Origin: a bacterium
Lineage (GTDB): Bacteria > Patescibacteriota > Minisyncoccia > JACQLN01
Assembly: GCA_030697855.1 (NCBI GenBank)
Contig: JAUYOU010000060.1
Span: forward strand, 1-14,144
Direction of reading: 5' to 3'
DNA length: 14,144 bases
This document shows, piece after piece, positions 1-7,886 of the stretch. The translations under genes were made by a program, and so were the position numbers. Position 1 is the first letter of the stretch, and each line of letters begins with the position of its first letter. Under the pieces are notes generated by a model, which saw nothing but the letters and a program-made list of their open reading frames with translations, searched no databases and had not been told where the DNA came from.

Positions 1-69
1 GAGGATGAAGAAGACGAAGATAGTGATGATTCAGACGAAGACGAGGACGAAGAAGAGGAATTGGAATAA
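1..69 (+). CDS. C-terminal acidic tail of an unidentified protein (partial)
   Basis: Frame 1 is open from the window edge to a TAA at 67-69 and encodes 22 residues that are almost all Asp and Glu with a few Ser, ending in Leu-Glu. The 5' part of the gene lies outside the window, so the protein cannot be identified. Acidic tails like this occur on nucleic-acid-binding, ribosome-associated and RNA polymerase-associated proteins, but nothing here chooses between them. The reading frame is supported by its stop codon sitting one base before a strong terminator. Codons mix GAA/GAG and GAT/GAC. Confidence 0.7.
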   Translation, partial: EDEEDEDSDDSDEDEDEEEELE

Positions 70-70
70 G

Positions 71-105
71 AAAAACACCTCCGACACTATGTCGGAGGTG
101 TTTTT
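71..105. terminator. Bidirectional intrinsic terminator
   Basis: CACCTCCGAC (76-85) pairs perfectly with GTCGGAGGTG (91-100) around a 5-base loop. An A-run (71-75) and a T-run (101-106) flank the stem, so it works as a stem plus U-tract on both strands. It ends the gene on the plus strand and tyrS on the minus strand; the tyrS stop codon TAA (105-107 on minus) overlaps the U-tract. The core stem CCTCCGAC/GTCGGAGG recurs in the terminator at 8144-8180. Confidence 0.92.
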
Positions 106-1316
106 TAATCTTCGGGGATTATTTTAATAAACCTATGTTTACCCAGCTTTATGACTATAGGTTTATCGATGGTTATTTTTTTATGCGGTGAGTTAATAAC
201 TTCTCCATCTTTGTCGGTGGCGCCATCTTCTATTAAGCGTCTAGATTCTGTTTTAGATTTTGTAAGACCAGACATATTAACTATATCGAGCCATGTGTAT
301 TCTCCTTTTTTGATTAATTTTTCTTCGATATTATCCGGAATTCCTTTTTTAGAAAATGTTTTTTCAAAACTCTCGGCAGCTTCATTTGCTTCTTTTTCCG
401 AATGAAAGAAAGAAACTATTTCTTTTCCTAGTTTAATTTTTAGATCTTTTGGATTTATAGAATTATTTTTCAGTGACTCTTCCATTTCTTTAATTTCCGA
501 CATCGGTATGCGAGTTAGTAGTGTGAGGTAATCTATAATTAACTTATCTGACAAAGACATTGTTTTGCCAAATTTATCTGTAGCCGAATCGTTTAAGGCA
601 ATATAGTTATTTAAGCTTTTAGACATTTTTTGGGTACCGTCTAAGCCTGCCAAAATTTTAATAGCGACAATGTCTTGGGGTTCATCGCCATGCTTTTTTT
701 GCAAATCACGTCCAAAACCTTCGTTAAATACCTGATCACTACCTATTACAGTTAAGTCGCTTTTAAGCATTACCGAATCATAGCCTTGTAAGATTGGATA
801 GATAATTTCATGCAATTGAATAGCTTCGTTTTTTCTTTTTCTTTCTTGAAACATATCCCGCTCCAAAACTTGCTCTACTGTAAAGTTAGACATTAACCTA
901 AGGAGTTCTTCTGCACTCATCTTGTCGTACCACTCACTGTTTGTGCGCACCTCAAGTTTATCAGGATCCAAAATACAGCTTATTTGTTTAATATAGCTTT
1001 TGGCGGCGGCCTCTGTTTCTTCTCTAGATTTTAAAGTTCTAGATTTTAATTTTTGTGTAGGATCACCAAATCTTCCTGTAAAACCACCGATCAAAAAAAC
1101 TATTGTATGGCCCATTTCCTGCAAATCTCGCAGTTTAAGATACGCGGCAGCATGGCCCAAATGCAAATTTTGGCCCGAAGGGTCTACACCATGCTTAACT
1201 CTTAAAGGCTTGCCCGAAGACAGTTTTTTTGCCACACTGTCACGAGTTATGACCTCAGAAACACCCCGTTCTAAAAAATCTTCTATTTTCTGTGGAGAAG
1301 TATCAACATTAGACAT
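105..1316 (-). CDS. tyrS: Tyrosyl-tRNA synthetase
   Basis: Class I aminoacyl-tRNA synthetase that charges tRNA-Tyr with tyrosine in the cytoplasm. The 403 residues are a normal full length. Visible motifs: the HIGH-type signature HLGH at residues 52-55; YPILQGYDS at 173-181, part of the tyrosine and tRNA site; GSDQVFN at 192-198; and the KMSKS loop exactly at 230-234. A C-terminal S4-like RNA-binding domain covers about 340-400 (segment around GLTKSKTESRRLIEDGA). The GSDQxFN form resembles the TyrZ-type branch more than E. coli TyrS, where the motif is followed by WGN; this is a family recollection, not a tree. The start is ATG at 1316 with no SD upstream. The gene diverges from the PBP gene with only 29 bases between start codons. 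Confidence 0.96.
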   Translation of the reverse strand: MSNVDTSPQKIEDFLERGVSEVITRDSVAKKLSSGKPLRVKHGVDPSGQNLHLGHAAAYLKLRDLQEMGHTIVFLIGGFTGRFGDPTQKLKSRTLKSREETEAAAKSYIKQISCILDPDKLEVRTNSEWYDKMSAEELLRLMSNFTVEQVLERDMFQERKRKNEAIQLHEIIYPILQGYDSVMLKSDLTVIGSDQVFNEGFGRDLQKKHGDEPQDIVAIKILAGLDGTQKMSKSLNNYIALNDSATDKFGKTMSLSDKLIIDYLTLLTRIPMSEIKEMEESLKNNSINPKDLKIKLGKEIVSFFHSEKEANEAAESFEKTFSKKGIPDNIEEKLIKKGEYTWLDIVNMSGLTKSKTESRRLIEDGATDKDGEVINSPHKKITIDKPIVIKLGKHRFIKIIPED

Positions 1317-1345
1317 GTATCTAATATATAATATAAAGCACAGCC
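1317..1345. promoter_or_regulatory. Divergent tyrS/PBP1A promoter region
   Basis: The whole gap between the two divergent ATG codons is 29 bases and very AT-rich. On plus, TATAAT (1327-1332) ends 13 bases before the PBP start. On minus, TATATT (1328-1323) ends 6 bases before the tyrS start. These -10-like elements overlap and leave room only for very short or absent leaders. No convincing -35 boxes at normal spacing were found, so this is tentative. Confidence 0.4.
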
Positions 1346-3526
1346 ATGCCAGTCAGACGCTTCTACAACCATAAGGGTTTTAGGTTTTTAAAGCCTATCT
1401 TCTTAATATTCTTTTTTATTGCGATTGTAATTTCTGCTCTTCTTTTGATACTTTTTGTCGTTTTCGCAAGAAATTTACCCAACCCATATAATCTAGAAGA
1501 TAGAAATATTACCGAGTCTACAAAAATTTACGATCGCACCGGAAAAACAATTCTTTACGACATTCACGGCGAAGAAAGACGAACCGTTATTCCTTTTAAC
1601 GAAATTCCTCAAGTGGTAAAAGATGCCACCATAGTTTCGGAGGATAGGGATTTTTACAAACACAAAGGCATAGATTTTAAAGCTATTTTAAGAGCGGTTT
1701 GGTTTAATTTAACAAGCGACTCGTTGCAGGGTGGTTCAACTATTACACAGCAGTTTATTAAAAAATCTATTTTAACTTCGGACAGGGCTTATAGCAGAAA
1801 AATTAAAGAAGCAATTTTAGCCTTAGAATTAGAAAGAAAATATTCTAAAGATGAAATTTTAAATTTTTATTTAAACCAGATTCCTTATGGCATTAACGCC
1901 TACGGCATCGAAGCCGCTGCCGAGACATATTTTTCTAAAAAAGCTTCCGATTTAGATTTGTCCGAAGCTACGCTTTTGGCGGCTTTAATAAGAGCTCCGA
2001 GTTATTTTTCTCCGTATGGCGAACATAAAGATGAATTAATAAAACGTCAGCATTTGGTTTTAGATAAAATGGCGGAACTCAACTATATTTCTAAAAACGA
2101 TTCTGAAAAAGCAAAAAAGAAATCTTTAGAATTTTCTAAAATAAGAACAAGTATTTCGGCGCCCCATTTTGTTTTTTATGTTAAAGCTTTATTAGAAGAA
2201 AAATATGGCGAAGAATACATAGAAAAGGCTGGGCTAAGAATAATAACTACGCTCGATTGGGAGCTTCAAGCAATTGCAGAAGAAGTGGTAGCATCAGGCG
2301 CTGATAGAAATGACAAGGTTGGTGCTCATAACGTCGCACTGGTTGCGGTGGATCCAAAAACAGGACAAGTATTAGCAATGGTGGGTTCCAGAGATTATTT
2401 TAAAGATCCTATTCCGAATGGCTGTAAGCCCGGAGTTAATTGTCAGTTTGAAGGGAATGTAAATGTTGTAACACGTATGCGTCAGCCAGGTTCTTCTTTT
2501 AAGCCTTTTGTATATGCCACAGCTTTTAAAAAAGGGTATACCGATAAAACTATTCTTTTCGACATACCGACACAATTCGATACAGGGTGTAATCCCCAAG
2601 GTCAGCCGATTTCACAAGGTGCAAAATGTTATTCGCCAAGAAATTTTGATTTTAAATACAGAGGACCAGTTACAGTAAGACAAGCTTTAGCTAATTCTTT
2701 AAATATTCCCGCAGTCCAACTTCTTTATTTGGCTGGAGTAGATGATTCTATAAATACAGCCGAAGATATGGGAATAACTACATTAAAAGACCGATCCAGA
2801 TTTGGTTTATCCTTGGTTTTAGGTGGAGGTGAAGTTAAACTTTTAGAAATGGCCGCAGCTTACGGGGCTTTTGCTACGGAAGGTGTTAAACATCCGTATG
2901 CATCTATTTTGCGCATAGAAGATAATAAGGGAAATGTCTTAGAAGAATATAAAGATGAACCAGTTCAGGTTTTAGATACAGAGGTTTCTAGAATGGTGAC
3001 AAATATTCTTTCCGACAATGTTGCCAGAACCCCAACTTTTGGTGCGCGTAGCCCGTTATTTTTTGCGGATAGACCGATTGCCGCAAAAACAGGTACAACA
3101 AATGAATTTAGAGATGGTTGGACAATGGGCTACACACCTTCTTTGGTTGCTGGTGTTTGGGTTGGTAATAACGACAACACACCTATTAAACAAGAACCTG
3201 GTTCATATGTTGCAGCTCCAATATGGCACGAGTTTATGGCGAAAGCTTTTGATAAATTAAATTTAGCCCCAGAAAGTTTTACTCCGCCACATTTTCCAGA
3301 AGTTTCTAAACCAATTTTAAATGGACAATATTTAATAAACGGAGAAATACATTCTGTTTTATATTATGTAAAAAAAGACGATCCCACTGGCTCAAATCCT
3401 TCTAATCCTGCTACGGATCCAATGTTTAATAATTGGGAGACTGCAATAAGAAGTTGGTTTGGACCTGTGCCTGTAGTCAATAAAGAAACAGCCCCGTTAC
3501 AAACAGAAATTACACCTCAACTGTAG
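1346..3526 (+). CDS. mrcA: Penicillin-binding protein 1A (bifunctional class A PBP)
   Basis: Polymerises lipid II glycan strands and cross-links their peptides on the outer face of the membrane. The 726 residues show a short basic N-terminus, one membrane anchor (about 16-41), a GT51 glycosyltransferase domain (about 65-245) and a transpeptidase domain (about 325-635). GT51 motifs: EDRDFYKHKG at 99-108 with catalytic Glu99, GGSTITQQ at 129-136, and the region around KDEILNFYLNQIPYG. Transpeptidase motifs: SSFK with nucleophile Ser383 and Lys386, SLN at 451-453, and KTGT at 581-584. Both active sites look intact. All four Cys (360, 366, 415, 428) lie close to the transpeptidase SxxK motif in the extracellular part. 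The tail after about 650 is Pro/Asn-rich with no motif I know. There is no SD before the ATG. The symbol is family-level only. Confidence 0.95.
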   Translation: MPVRRFYNHKGFRFLKPIFLIFFFIAIVISALLLILFVVFARNLPNPYNLEDRNITESTKIYDRTGKTILYDIHGEERRTVIPFNEIPQVVKDATIVSEDRDFYKHKGIDFKAILRAVWFNLTSDSLQGGSTITQQFIKKSILTSDRAYSRKIKEAILALELERKYSKDEILNFYLNQIPYGINAYGIEAAAETYFSKKASDLDLSEATLLAALIRAPSYFSPYGEHKDELIKRQHLVLDKMAELNYISKNDSEKAKKKSLEFSKIRTSISAPHFVFYVKALLEEKYGEEYIEKAGLRIITTLDWELQAIAEEVVASGADRNDKVGAHNVALVAVDPKTGQVLAMVGSRDYFKDPIPNGCKPGVNCQFEGNVNVVTRMRQPGSSFKPFVYATAFKKGYTDKTILFDIPTQFDTGCNPQGQPISQGAKCYSPRNFDFKYRGPVTVRQALANSLNIPAVQLLYLAGVDDSINTAEDMGITTLKDRSRFGLSLVLGGGEVKLLEMAAAYGAFATEGVKHPYASILRIEDNKGNVLEEYKDEPVQVLDTEVSRMVTNILSDNVARTPTFGARSPLFFADRPIAAKTGTTNEFRDGWTMGYTPSLVAGVWVGNNDNTPIKQEPGSYVAAPIWHEFMAKAFDKLNLAPESFTPPHFPEVSKPILNGQYLINGEIHSVLYYVKKDDPTGSNPSNPATDPMFNNWETAIRSWFGPVPVVNKETAPLQTEITPQL

Positions 3527-3551
3527 ACATACTCTAGTAGATACTTAGCTC

Positions 3552-3580
3552 TTTACAAATCACTTTCGAAGAGGTATAGT
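3552..3580 (+). promoter_or_regulatory. Sigma70-type promoter for the 918-residue secreted protein
   Basis: TTTACA (3552-3557) and TATAGT (3575-3580) are separated by exactly 17 bases, each one mismatch from consensus. Transcription would start near 3587, giving a leader of about 90 bases before the ATG at 3676. The rest of the 149-base gap after the PBP stop shows no clear terminator for the PBP gene. Confidence 0.72.
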
Positions 3581-3662
3581 TTATTTAATAGTACCTTTAC
3601 AAAAAAGTCAAAGAATGTTATTTACTAACGTTTCCAATTCCTACACCTATCCCATGTGGATA

Positions 3663-3671
3663 AAAGGAGGT
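3663..3671 (+). promoter_or_regulatory. Strong Shine-Dalgarno site
   Basis: AAAGGAGGT lies 4 bases before the ATG at 3676 and fixes that start. It stands out because the neighbouring housekeeping genes in this window have no comparable site. Confidence 0.85.
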
Positions 3672-3675
3672 AGTT

Positions 3676-6432
3676 ATGAACAACGCAATTGGCCGTTTTT
3701 TGGCCATCTTGATGCTGGTTTGGGCAGTCAATTTGGGTGCTCAGACGGTAGAGTTGGGTGGAATCAGTAACGATTCCGGCAACGTCATGAATTTTGGCAT
3801 TGCCGATGGTTCTAACAACGAAAAAGTGGCACAGTCTTTTTCTGGGCTGACCGCCATGGTCAACAAGGTTGTTGTTTCTGTGGCAAAAACAGGAACACCT
3901 TCCGATAATGTCGTGATAGAGATTCGTCAAGGATCTCCCGATGGAACATTGCTTGCTAGCGGGTCTGTTTCTGGATCTTCTATCAGCAGCTCTCCTGGGC
4001 CGAAATATTCGATTGATCTTTCATCGTTTGCTGTGTTTTCTAATACCACATATTATGTGGTTTACAGCAGGTCTGGTGCCTCTGACCCGAGGAATTTTTT
4101 CCTTGCAGTAAGAGGATCCAGTGGTGGTGTTTACGGAGTATCAGGGTTTGATTCTGGTGGCCCAATGTTCTTAAGAAGTGGAGTGGGTTGGGGAGGCTCA
4201 GACCTTCGTAACGCCTTCGTCTTTTCTGTTTTTGGATCACTTGTTTCTCTGGCTCAAGCAACTCCATCGCCGACCAGTCTTAGTTTTGGAGATGTAACTG
4301 TTGGGCAGACTGCCCAGCGCACGCTCCGAATCAAAAATACTGGAACGGCGGTTCTTACCATCAACAGTGTCTCGTCCAACAATTCCATGATCACTTTTTC
4401 GCCGGCGATTCCGCCGGGCGTAAACGTGAACACGGGTGATAGCACTTCCGCCATTACTGTTAGCTTTGCGCCGACAGTGGCCGGAAGCGCTTCTGGGAAC
4501 ATAACCATCAATCACAACGGGGCCAATAGCCCTGCGGTGGTTGCGGTAACTGGAAATGGCATAGCAGTTGTTTCTTCAGGTGGTGGTTCAGCACCGCCTC
4601 CCGTAGTAGTAGCTGGTGTTTCAGCTCCTGGGGTAACCCTAGTGCCGATCTCGCTGTCTATGGATAGCGTGTCGGTTGGCGGTCCGGGGTCATACAAGAC
4701 TCTGGAAATCCGCAACGATAGTCTGACCACTCTGAGTGTGAATAATATCTCAGTTAATGGTCCCAATGCTGGCGAATTTTTGGTCAACATGACCTCCGCC
4801 AATATTGAGGCCGGCGGTAAAAGAATCGTGGTAGTGGGCTTTACACCCGCAACTGCTGGTTCAAAAACCGCGTCTATTGTCATTAAGCACAACGCTACTG
4901 GAGGACAGTCGGTTGTGCCACTTACTGGTATAGCTGGTCCGGCGGTGGTTTCAGTTTCGAGTGCATCAGCGTCGGTTGTTCCGCAATCAATCGGCTTTGA
5001 TACTACTGGAGTTAATTCGACCACAGAAAGGGAGGTAACAATCTCCAATTCTGGTTCGGCTTCTCTGGTGGTGGGAGGAATATCGTTGGGCGGAGTTGAT
5101 CCTTCGCATTTCAGCTTTTCTCCGAGTAGCCTTACAGTGCTCGCGGGATCTAGCCGAACTGTTAAGGTTAATTTCAGTCCGAAATCGGTTGGGCCGAAAA
5201 GTGCGATACTGGTTATCGCCAACAATTCGTCCAATTCGGTGATTCAGATTCCTTTGGCTGGAACGACCCCAATCTATTTTGCTCCGCCGGTCGCGAATAT
5301 GTCGGTGGACAAGAAGAGTGGGTCTGCTCCATTTACTGTGCGTTTTTCCAATACTAACCGCGGTGGGTTAATCACTCGCTGGGGTTGGAATCCTGGAGAT
5401 GGCAGTGGTGAAAAGGTTTCGTATAGCAATGGCGACAGCCTGACCTATACCTACCTTCAGCCAGGGCTTTATCATCCGATACTCTATGTGGATGGACCTG
5501 GTGGTGGAGATACACAGCACATGGCGGCCGATTCCATTTTGGTACTGGCTCCACAGCCGTTGATAGCATCTATTCACAGCGATACTGATACCCTGAAAAT
5601 GGGTACTATCGACATCAACAACGGTAGTGTGGAGAGCAGTTTCCAAATTTGGAATATCGGGAACGACGTTTTCGACGGCGCAATCAGCCTAGATGGTGAT
5701 AATTCTTTTACCATTATCTCGGCTGACTCGCTCAAAACGGTGGCGCCCGGTAGTTCCGACAAAAGAACTGTGGCAGTTAGGTTCTCACCCACATCGGGTG
5801 GAGTCAAAACAGCTCGGCTCTTTTTGAAGGGTAATGGGAATCCTGCCTCAACGACCGTTGTGTTGGTGGGAGAAGGGAGATCTCAGGTATTTGTCCCGAT
5901 CTCGCCAGCCCGCGGTCCGATCTTACAAGTCAGTACCAACAGGCTCGACCTCGGAGACGTGACAGTTTCTAGGGGCAAGAGCACTGCCCAGATTGTGATC
6001 AAAAACAACAGTAACGGTGACGATACTTTGACCGCAAAGTTGTTCTTATCGAGCAATAATGCGTTCTCGGTGTCTACCGACACCTTGGCGTTAGCGTCGG
6101 GGGAATTGGATAGTATTACTGTTGAATTTGTTCCAACTGAATCTGGAGTGAGGACAGCCCGGCTGTACTTTTTTCACAACGCTGGCAGTCAGCCATTCAT
6201 AGTTAACATTGTTGGTGAGGGCCACAATTTTACGGTCACCATCGACATGGTTGATTTTGATGGCAGCGGTGCGGTGGATTTTCCAGATTTCTTTCTCATA
6301 TCGGAGAAGATTAACAACTCTTCTTCGTTGTCTATTGCGGAAGTTGCCATCTATGATTTGAATGGAGATGGCAAAATCAACAATGACGACTTCTTCGTCT
6401 TTACTGATTTCTTTGGAAAGGAGGTTTATTAG
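3676..6432 (+). CDS. Secreted multidomain protein: Ig-like (ASH/choice-of-anchor D type) repeats, PKD-like domain, dockerin-like C-terminus
   Basis: Large exported protein of 918 residues, probably surface-attached or released; substrate unknown. Residues 1-22 form a signal peptide (hydrophobic 8-20, probable cleavage after GA). Residues about 24-192 look like a jelly-roll "choice-of-anchor" domain (IEIRQGSPDGTLLASG, YSIDLSSFAVFSNTTYYVVY). About 200-296, 323-419, 433-530, 632-735 and 750-849 are five similar beta domains with the SFGDVTVG / VTISNSG / VNFSP pattern of ASH/SPD-2/Hydin-like Ig folds. About 536-625 is PKD-like (SGSAPFTVRFSN, then YTYLQPGLYHPILYV). A Gly/Ser/Pro linker covers 297-320. 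Residues 857-918 carry two calcium-loop motifs, DFDGSGAVDFPDF (860-872) and DLNGDGKINNDD (894-905), as in dockerins. No catalytic domain is visible. A single hand-counted line (4681-4740) is 32/60 GC against 19/60 and 14/60 in lines from pilB and polA, suggesting transfer or different selection. Confidence 0.88.
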   Translation: MNNAIGRFLAILMLVWAVNLGAQTVELGGISNDSGNVMNFGIADGSNNEKVAQSFSGLTAMVNKVVVSVAKTGTPSDNVVIEIRQGSPDGTLLASGSVSGSSISSSPGPKYSIDLSSFAVFSNTTYYVVYSRSGASDPRNFFLAVRGSSGGVYGVSGFDSGGPMFLRSGVGWGGSDLRNAFVFSVFGSLVSLAQATPSPTSLSFGDVTVGQTAQRTLRIKNTGTAVLTINSVSSNNSMITFSPAIPPGVNVNTGDSTSAITVSFAPTVAGSASGNITINHNGANSPAVVAVTGNGIAVVSSGGGSAPPPVVVAGVSAPGVTLVPISLSMDSVSVGGPGSYKTLEIRNDSLTTLSVNNISVNGPNAGEFLVNMTSANIEAGGKRIVVVGFTPATAGSKTASIVIKHNATGGQSVVPLTGIAGPAVVSVSSASASVVPQSIGFDTTGVNSTTEREVTISNSGSASLVVGGISLGGVDPSHFSFSPSSLTVLAGSSRTVKVNFSPKSVGPKSAILVIANNSSNSVIQIPLAGTTPIYFAPPVANMSVDKKSGSAPFTVRFSNTNRGGLITRWGWNPGDGSGEKVSYSNGDSLTYTYLQPGLYHPILYVDGPGGGDTQHMAADSILVLAPQPLIASIHSDTDTLKMGTIDINNGSVESSFQIWNIGNDVFDGAISLDGDNSFTIISADSLKTVAPGSSDKRTVAVRFSPTSGGVKTARLFLKGNGNPASTTVVLVGEGRSQVFVPISPARGPILQVSTNRLDLGDVTVSRGKSTAQIVIKNNSNGDDTLTAKLFLSSNNAFSVSTDTLALASGELDSITVEFVPTESGVRTARLYFFHNAGSQPFIVNIVGEGHNFTVTIDMVDFDGSGAVDFPDFFLISEKINNSSSLSIAEVAIYDLNGDGKINNDDFFVFTDFFGKEVY

Positions 6433-6441
6433 TTCTTACAA

Positions 6442-6490
6442 GTTCGCCAAGCGCGAACAAAAACCCAGCTGGTAAAACGGCTGGGTTTTT
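6442..6490. terminator. Tandem hairpins with bidirectional terminator
   Basis: A first hairpin GTTCGC (6442-6447)/GCGAAC (6453-6458) is directly followed by CCCAGC (6464-6469)/GCTGGG (6480-6485). The second stem is flanked by an A-run (6459-6463) and a T-run (6486-6491), so it can end the 918-residue gene on plus and ruvB on minus. The two stop codons are 65 bases apart. The first hairpin lacks its own U-tract and may only strengthen the second. Confidence 0.88.
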
Positions 6491-6496
6491 TAATAC

Positions 6497-7504
6497 TCAA
6501 ATAAGATTTTTAGTTTGCGGTGGAGATTTAATTTTTAAGTGGTTATATGCCGAAAGAGTAGCTTCACGCCCGCGAGGTGTACGGTTAATAAAACCAAGTT
6601 GTAATAAATAAGGTTCGTAAACTTCTAAAATAGTATTTTCTTCTTCACCGGCAGATGCCGCAAGTGCTTGTATACCAACTGGTCCACCGTTAAACTTTTT
6701 TATTATCGTTTCTAATATTTTTCTGTCAGCATTTTCTAAACCTAGCTCATCTACTGCTAACATCCCCAAAGCTTTCTCTGCAATATCTTTTTTAATAATT
6801 CCATCACCTTTAACTTCTACATAGTCCCGTACTCTTTTTAATAATCTGTTAGCAACACGAGGTGTTTGGCGGCTGCGCGAAGCTATTAAATTAATTCCTT
6901 CGGCGTCAGATTTAACATTTAGTATTCTGGAAGAACGTTTTAATATTTTTTCTATATCTGAATTTTCATAAAATTCTAGTTTGTAAGTGGCTCCAAATCT
7001 GCTTCTAAAAGCAGATGTTAAGTTTCCAATGCTGGTGGTAGCGCCAATCATAGTAAAGTGTGGGAGTTTTAATTGTATTGTTTTTGCCGAGGGGCCTTTG
7101 CCAATAATAATATCGAATACAAAGTCTTCCATGGCAGGGTAAAGCATTTCTTCCACAATCTTATTTAACCTGTGGATTTCGTCTATAAATAAAACATCCC
7201 CTTCTTTTAGATTTGTTAAAATCGCACCTAAATCTCCAGATTTTTCCAAGGCTGGTCCAGATGTCATTTTTATATTCTTGCTTAATTCGCCAGCAATTAT
7301 ATAGGCTAGTGTTGTTTTTCCTAATCCTGCTGGACCGTAAAGTAAAATATGTTCTAAAACCTCACCTCTTTTTTTGGCGGCTTCTAAAAAAATACCGAGA
7401 TTTTGTTTTATTTGTTCTTGTCCCACGTATTCGGAAAGAGTAGATGGGCGAAGGGTTTGGTCTAGACCACTATCTTCTGGCTGGTTTTTAGGAGTAGTTA
7501 GCAT
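6497..7504 (-). CDS. ruvB: Holliday junction branch migration helicase RuvB
   Basis: AAA+ ATPase motor that, with RuvA, drives branch migration of Holliday junctions for RuvC resolution during recombinational repair. The 335 residues are normal for the family. Visible: Walker A GPAGLGKT at 57-64, Walker B LFIDEIH at 105-111, sensor 1 region GATTSIG at 154-160, arginine-finger segment FRSRFG around 166-171, and the C-terminal winged helix with GPVGIQALA and TPRGREAT. No residue of the ATPase core is obviously missing. ruvA and ruvC are not in the window, so the gene is away from the usual ruv cluster. The ATG at 7504 has no SD and lies one base from the inverted repeat of the GIY-YIG element, so an insertion there would have reset the upstream region of ruvB. 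Confidence 0.97.
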   Translation of the reverse strand: MLTTPKNQPEDSGLDQTLRPSTLSEYVGQEQIKQNLGIFLEAAKKRGEVLEHILLYGPAGLGKTTLAYIIAGELSKNIKMTSGPALEKSGDLGAILTNLKEGDVLFIDEIHRLNKIVEEMLYPAMEDFVFDIIIGKGPSAKTIQLKLPHFTMIGATTSIGNLTSAFRSRFGATYKLEFYENSDIEKILKRSSRILNVKSDAEGINLIASRSRQTPRVANRLLKRVRDYVEVKGDGIIKKDIAEKALGMLAVDELGLENADRKILETIIKKFNGGPVGIQALAASAGEEENTILEVYEPYLLQLGFINRTPRGREATLSAYNHLKIKSPPQTKNLI

Positions 7505-7505
7505 A

Positions 7506-7526
7506 CCCAGTTAACTCTACTTCAAA
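7506..7526 (+). repeat. Left inverted-repeat arm of the GIY-YIG element
   Basis: Begins CCCAGTTAAC and ends ACTTCAAA; pairs with 7800-7819. It contains the stop codon (7517-7519 on minus) of the GIY-YIG gene. It is followed by AAGGCAA, which extends similarity to the palindrome at 10828-10893, where CAAAAGGCAA also follows the arm. Confidence 0.7.
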
Positions 7527-7798
7527 AGGCAAAAGTTTTGTGTTTCCCTTTTAAAGTTTCTTAATCTTTTTGATAAATATCTTCGACCAATAGTGCTTTT
7601 TAAATAATCTTCTCTATTCTCGGCGTCTTCTTTATTCAAACAAGCTTCATAATAAACTAATTTTAATGGTCTTCTGGTTTCAGTAGAAAAACTTTTGCCA
7701 GAGTTATGTTCTTCTATTCTGCGTTTCAAATCACTCGTGTAGCCCATATAAAACTTACCATCTTTCAAACTTACTAACACATACGTGTAGAAGAACAT
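7517..7798 (-). CDS. Small GIY-YIG nuclease domain protein
   Basis: Single-domain member of the GIY-YIG superfamily (UvrC N-terminal/YhbQ-like), whose members cut DNA at or near specific structures or sites. From the ATG at 7798 it has 93 residues and opens with the family pattern FFYTYVLVSLKDGKFYMGYT: the YVL and MGYT segments stand for the GIY and YIG motifs. It continues with the conserved Arg of LKRRIEEHNSG, ST-RRP-KLVYYE with the usual Glu, and ENREDYLKS. The reading frame also offers an ATG at 7822, which adds MPSNTTSN encoded inside the inverted repeat; 7798 fits the usual start of the family better. Neither start has an SD. The C-terminus NFCLLK is encoded within the left inverted repeat. 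It could be a homing or mobilising nuclease, or a repair enzyme; the partner is unknown. Confidence 0.88.
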   Translation of the reverse strand: MFFYTYVLVSLKDGKFYMGYTSDLKRRIEEHNSGKSFSTETRRPLKLVYYEACLNKEDAENREDYLKSTIGRRYLSKRLRNFKRETQNFCLLK

Positions 7799-7799
7799 G

Positions 7800-7819
7800 T
7801 TTGAAGTAGTGTTACTGGG
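7800..7819 (-). repeat. Right inverted-repeat arm of the GIY-YIG element
   Basis: Plus-strand sequence begins TTTGAAGTAG and ends TTACTGGG, the inverse of 7506-7526. It starts two bases outside the preferred start codon at 7798; the alternative ATG at 7822 reads through it. Confidence 0.7.
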
Positions 7820-7850
7820 CATATTAATTAAAGATTAACACAAGCAAAAG

Positions 7851-7884
7851 GCCTTAAACAGTGCAGAAAACACCTGTTTTAGGC
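7851..7884. repeat. Inverted repeat upstream of the ncRNA promoter
   Basis: GCCTTAAACAG (7851-7861) and CTGTTTTAGGC (7874-7884) form an 11-bp stem with one mismatch and a 12-base loop. A smaller perfect palindrome AAAACACCTGTTTT (7867-7880) overlaps it. It lies between the GIY-YIG gene and a strong promoter, so it could be an operator or a weak terminator; it has no good U-tract on plus. Confidence 0.5.
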
Positions 7885-7886
7885 TA

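Larger units (their letters stand above)
7506..7819. mobile_element. Putative 314-bp GIY-YIG element with terminal inverted repeats
   Basis: The ends are imperfect inverted repeats. The left arm at 7506-7526 begins CCCAGTTAACTC and ends CTACTTCAAA. The right arm (7800-7819), read on minus, begins CCCAGTAACA and ends CTACTTCAAA, so they match at 19 of about 21 positions with one indel. The 4-bp sequence CATA flanks both ends (7502-7505 and 7820-7823), as a target-site duplication would. The only gene is a GIY-YIG domain protein whose stop codon lies in the left arm and whose N-terminus abuts or overlaps the right arm. That mobility follows from this layout is inference; no transposase is present. 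Confidence 0.5.

Noticed and set aside
4512..5234. 240-residue open frame on the minus strand inside the large secreted protein gene
   Set aside because: Antisense shadow of a GC-richer repetitive gene; low-complexity Thr/Pro/Val/Leu sequence, no SD, no domain, while the plus frame has signal peptide and clear repeats.
7499..7523. ruvB and the GIY-YIG gene as an ordinary operon
   Set aside because: Although on the same strand and 12 bases apart, the GIY-YIG gene is enclosed by inverted repeats and flanked by a direct repeat, so the adjacency may result from insertion; co-transcription is still possible.
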